Part shown: piece by piece, positions 61,720 through 64,000 of the stretch
Numbering within the stretch: position 1 is the first letter of the stretch
How the letters are laid out: every line of letters starts with the position of its first letter
NCBI GenBank assembly: GCA_963697675.1
Contig: CAVOOW010000008.1
Coordinates: forward strand, 223,242 to 287,241
Length of the DNA: 64,000 bases
From: CAVOOW01 sp963697675
Lineage (GTDB): Bacteria > Actinomycetota > Actinomycetes > JACCUZ01
Direction of reading: 5' to 3'
The notes under the pieces: generated by a model
The model's database searches: none
Told to the model about the DNA's origin: nothing
The model's input: only the letters and a program-made list of their open reading frames with translations
Made by a program: the position numbers and the translations under genes

Positions 61720-63253
61720 ACCGTTTGCAGCACACGAGCGCCGAGCCTGTCCCCGTCGTCATCGTGGGAGCCGGCCCCGTCGGCGTCACCGCCGCCACCC
61801 TCCTCGGGCAGTACGGCGTCGACTGCCTCGTGCTGGACCGCTGGGACGGGGTCTTCCCCCAGCCGCGGGCCGTGCACCTCGACGACGAGATCTACCGGGT
61901 CCTGGCGCGGCTCGGCATCGCCGAACAGTTCGCCGCCGTGTCCCGGCCCACCCGTGGCATGCAGCTGATCGACCGGAACCACCGGGTCTTCGCGGTCTTC
62001 GACCGTGCCGAGACCCACGGGCGGCACGGTCACCCGCAGGCCAACATGTTCGACCAACCCGAGCTCGAGCACCTGTTGCGCACCAACCTCAAGGACCAGC
62101 CCACCGTCAGCCTGCGCGGCAACATCGAGGTCACCGACGTCGCCCAGGACGGCCAGGGCCGGGTCCAGGTGGACTTCACCGACCGGCTCACCGGTGAGCC
62201 CGAGTCCGTGCTGGCCACCTACGTCCTGGGCTGCGACGGAGCCAACAGCGTGGTCCGCACGGCAATCGGCGCAACGATGGAGGACCTCAAGTTCGAGCAG
62301 CGCTGGCTGGTGATCGACGTGGACAGCATGGTCGAGCTCGACCAGGGGGATTGCGCCCACCAGGTCTGCGACCCCGACCGCGCTGCGACATACATGCGCA
62401 TCGGGGACACCCGCTACCGCTGGGAATTCCGTCTCCTCGAGGGCGAGACCGCAGCGGACTATCGAGGCCATCGAAGCCGTACGCCCCCTCATCGGTCCGT
62501 GGGTCGAGGGCATCCCGTGCGACCAGCTCGAGCTCGTGCGCGTCGCGGAGTACAACTTCCGTGCGCAGCTGGCCGACCACTGGCGCGACCGCAACGTCTT
62601 CCTCCTCGGTGACGCCGCCCACCTGACGCCGCCGTTCATCGGACAAGGGCTCGGCGCTGGTGTCCGCGACGCCATGAACCTCAGCTGGAAGATCGCCGGC
62701 GTCCTCTCCGGCGACCTGCCCCCGTCCGTGCTCGACACCTACGCGGTGGAGCGCAAGCCGCATGCCCGGGCGCTCATCCGGCTGGCCAAGCTGATCGGTC
62801 TCTCCATGACCCAGGGCGGCAAGGCCGGTGACCTCCTCCGCAAGGCCATCGCCCCACGGCTGCACTGGATCCCCGGCCTGCGCGACCGCCTCCTCGACAG
62901 CGAGACCCCGCCGCTCGGCCGGTCCGCACTGGTGGAAGGACGCGGACTTCGCAGGTCCCTCAACGGACGGCTGTGCCCGAACGCTCTCCTGACCGATGAC
63001 ATCCGATACGACGACGTGACCCGCGGCGGGTTCGTGTTCGTGACCCGCGAATCGCTCTCGCCCCAACAGCGGACTGTGCTGGCAGCCCGCGGGACCGAGG
63101 TGCTTGAAGTGAAACCAGGCTCACCGCTGTACAGGTGGCTCGGCAGACGGCAACGCTACGGCCGCACTCGTGCGCCCGGACTTCACGGTGCAGGCGTCCG
63201 GCCGCGACGCCGCACGTCTCTGCGAAGCAGCACCGAGCTTCCTGGTTGCCTGA
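61716..63253 (+). CDS. FAD-dependent aromatic-ring monooxygenase, MhpA-like (two frameshifts)
   Basis: Removing single bases near 62458 and 63148 gives exactly 511 residues ending PSFLVA. It has FAD-binding VVIVGAGPVGVTAATLL, then VLDRWDGVFPQPRAVHLDDE, the DG motif LGCDGANSVVRTAIG, the GD motif VFLLGDAAHLTPPFIGQGLG with AGVRDAMNLSWKIAGVL, and a thioredoxin-like C-terminal domain (TEVLEVKPGSPLYRWLGDG after repair). It is closest to class A flavoprotein hydroxylases of the 3-(3-hydroxyphenyl)propionate/pentachlorophenol type. As the last gene of the operon it should supply the catechol cleaved by the first gene product, using NAD(P)H and O2. Confidence 0.87.
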
Positions 63254-63309
63254 GGCACCAGCTTGGCGAGACGGATGAGGACAGCACGGTCGCCATGAAA
63301 GTTGAACCC

Positions 63310-64000
63310 TCAGCTGATGCTGGAGAGGCCTGCGGCAACCGAGAAGCCGAGCACAGTGACCAGACCGGCGACCTTGCCTGCCTGCTGCGCCGCCTGGGGA
63401 ATCATCGAGTCGATCAGCATCACCAGTAGGGCGCCGGCAGCGAAGCCGTCGACCGCAGCCTGAAAGTCGCCCGACACGTTGTCGGCGATCCCATACCCAG
63501 CCACCGTCGCCAGGGTGCAGATGACCGCAACCGAGACCCAGAGCCGCATCACCACCGTCGGGGCATGGCCGGCAGCGCGCATCCCGGTTGCCGAGCCGAC
63601 AGCCTCCGGCAGATTGGAGATGAAGATGGCAGCGAGCAGACCAACGCTGACGCCGCCGCCGGTGGCGAGCCCGATGCCGAGCACCAGCTGCTCCGGGATG
63701 CCATCCAGGAATGCGCCCAGGGCCAGTGCAGTCCCGTTGTTGGCCGACGGCGCGGTCGATACGGACGACCCACTCGGTCGTGGTTGGCTGAGCCGATCGA
63801 TGAGACCATCAGCGAGGAAGTAGGTGACCGCTCCGGCGGCAAGACCTAACGCGACCGAATCGGCGCCGCCGAGCTGCACGCCTTCCTGGGCGAGGTCGAA
63901 GCTGACAGCGCTGATCAAGGCACCGGCCCCGAATGCGAGCACGGCACCGACCACGCGGTCCGGCCATCGACGCCACAACCCGAGGAGAGCCCCAAGGATC
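63310..64000 (-). CDS. ZIP-family metal transporter, N-terminus beyond the window
   Basis: About 230 residues visible, open to the window edge (in-frame residues before position 63978 continue a first helix, ILGALLG). Eight-helix ZIP plan: VVGAVLAFGAGALISAVSFDL, a hydrophilic Ser/Pro loop, metal-site helix ALGAFLDGIPEQLVLGI, the second site SNLPEAVGSATGM, and the last helices FAAGALLVMLIDSMIPQA. The usual HN-P-E-G motifs appear as DGIPEQ and SNLPEA, a variant set seen in some bacterial ZIPs, so metal preference may differ from zinc. Convergent with the aromatic operon, 56 bases away. Confidence 0.82.
   Translation of the reverse strand, partial: ILGALLGLWRRWPDRVVGAVLAFGAGALISAVSFDLAQEGVQLGGADSVALGLAAGAVTYFLADGLIDRLSQPRPSGSSVSTAPSANNGTALALGAFLDGIPEQLVLGIGLATGGGVSVGLLAAIFISNLPEAVGSATGMRAAGHAPTVVMRLWVSVAVICTLATVAGYGIADNVSGDFQAAVDGFAAGALLVMLIDSMIPQAAQQAGKVAGLVTVLGFSVAAGLSSIS

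Overview
The window is high-GC, densely coded actinobacterial DNA. Supporting signs are a partial SsgA-like gene at the left edge, several large ATP-binding LuxR-family (LAL) regulators, relics of a Tad/Flp pilus locus, a PGM1-type ATP-grasp ligase, an F420-type (Ddn-like) protein and many ATGA/GTGA overlaps. I cannot name the genus. About thirty single-base indels break otherwise intact genes. In most of the genes where I counted, undoing them restores an exact whole number of codons, so uncorrected sequencing errors (mainly extra G/C) are more likely than decay.

Left part (1-16.8 kb): SsgA-like tail; PAS-PAS-LuxR regulator; a secreted protein coupled to a small beta-rich protein below a LAL regulator; a DHA2-type MFS exporter; a DUF389 protein; and a coupled HtrA-MoxR-DUF58-VWA operon. 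Then come a collagen-like secreted protein, a second copy of the small beta-rich protein, a nickel-binding-like protein, a LuxR tail fragment and truncated Tad ATPase/TadB pieces.

Middle (16.8-30 kb): a divergent DesK-like histidine kinase / NarL-like regulator pair; a secreted S33 (TAP-like) hydrolase; a Nudix hydrolase; and a four-gene signalling operon made of a GAF-GAF hybrid kinase, a stand-alone receiver, a receiver-cyclase and a PGM1-like peptide ligase. The 28.4-30.0 kb stretch is a scrap zone: a terminator next to a tRNA-end-like sequence, a broken PepSY gene, the tail of an AMP-forming ligase and a truncated adenylate kinase.

30-47 kb: two large LuxR regulators lie back to back, with catabolic or detoxification operons on both sides (isochorismatase-like hydrolase-SDR-MFS on the left; a small protein, an alpha/beta hydrolase, MFS and Ddn-like protein on the right; then a duplicated metallo-beta-lactamase/oxidoreductase module). 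Four promoter regions carry a shared 17-bp dyad, TCACC-N7-GGTGA (one copy degenerate), at two repeated distances from the start codons.

49-63.3 kb: two paralogous TetR regulators and a shared palindrome, TGASGAWWTCSTCA, link an AI-2E-family exporter, a coiled-coil protein with an HdeD-like membrane protein, a PHA synthase-PHA depolymerase-acyl-CoA dehydrogenase operon, and an aromatic-degradation operon (extradiol dioxygenase, FAH hydrolase, acyl-CoA synthetase, DoxX-like protein, FAD monooxygenase). The palindromes overlap recognisable -10 or -35 elements, and the divergent promoter layout is repeated almost base for base at both TetR genes. I read this as one regulon joining aromatic ring degradation to polyester storage, and as the strongest candidate for a new system here. 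A ZIP-family metal transporter runs off the right edge.
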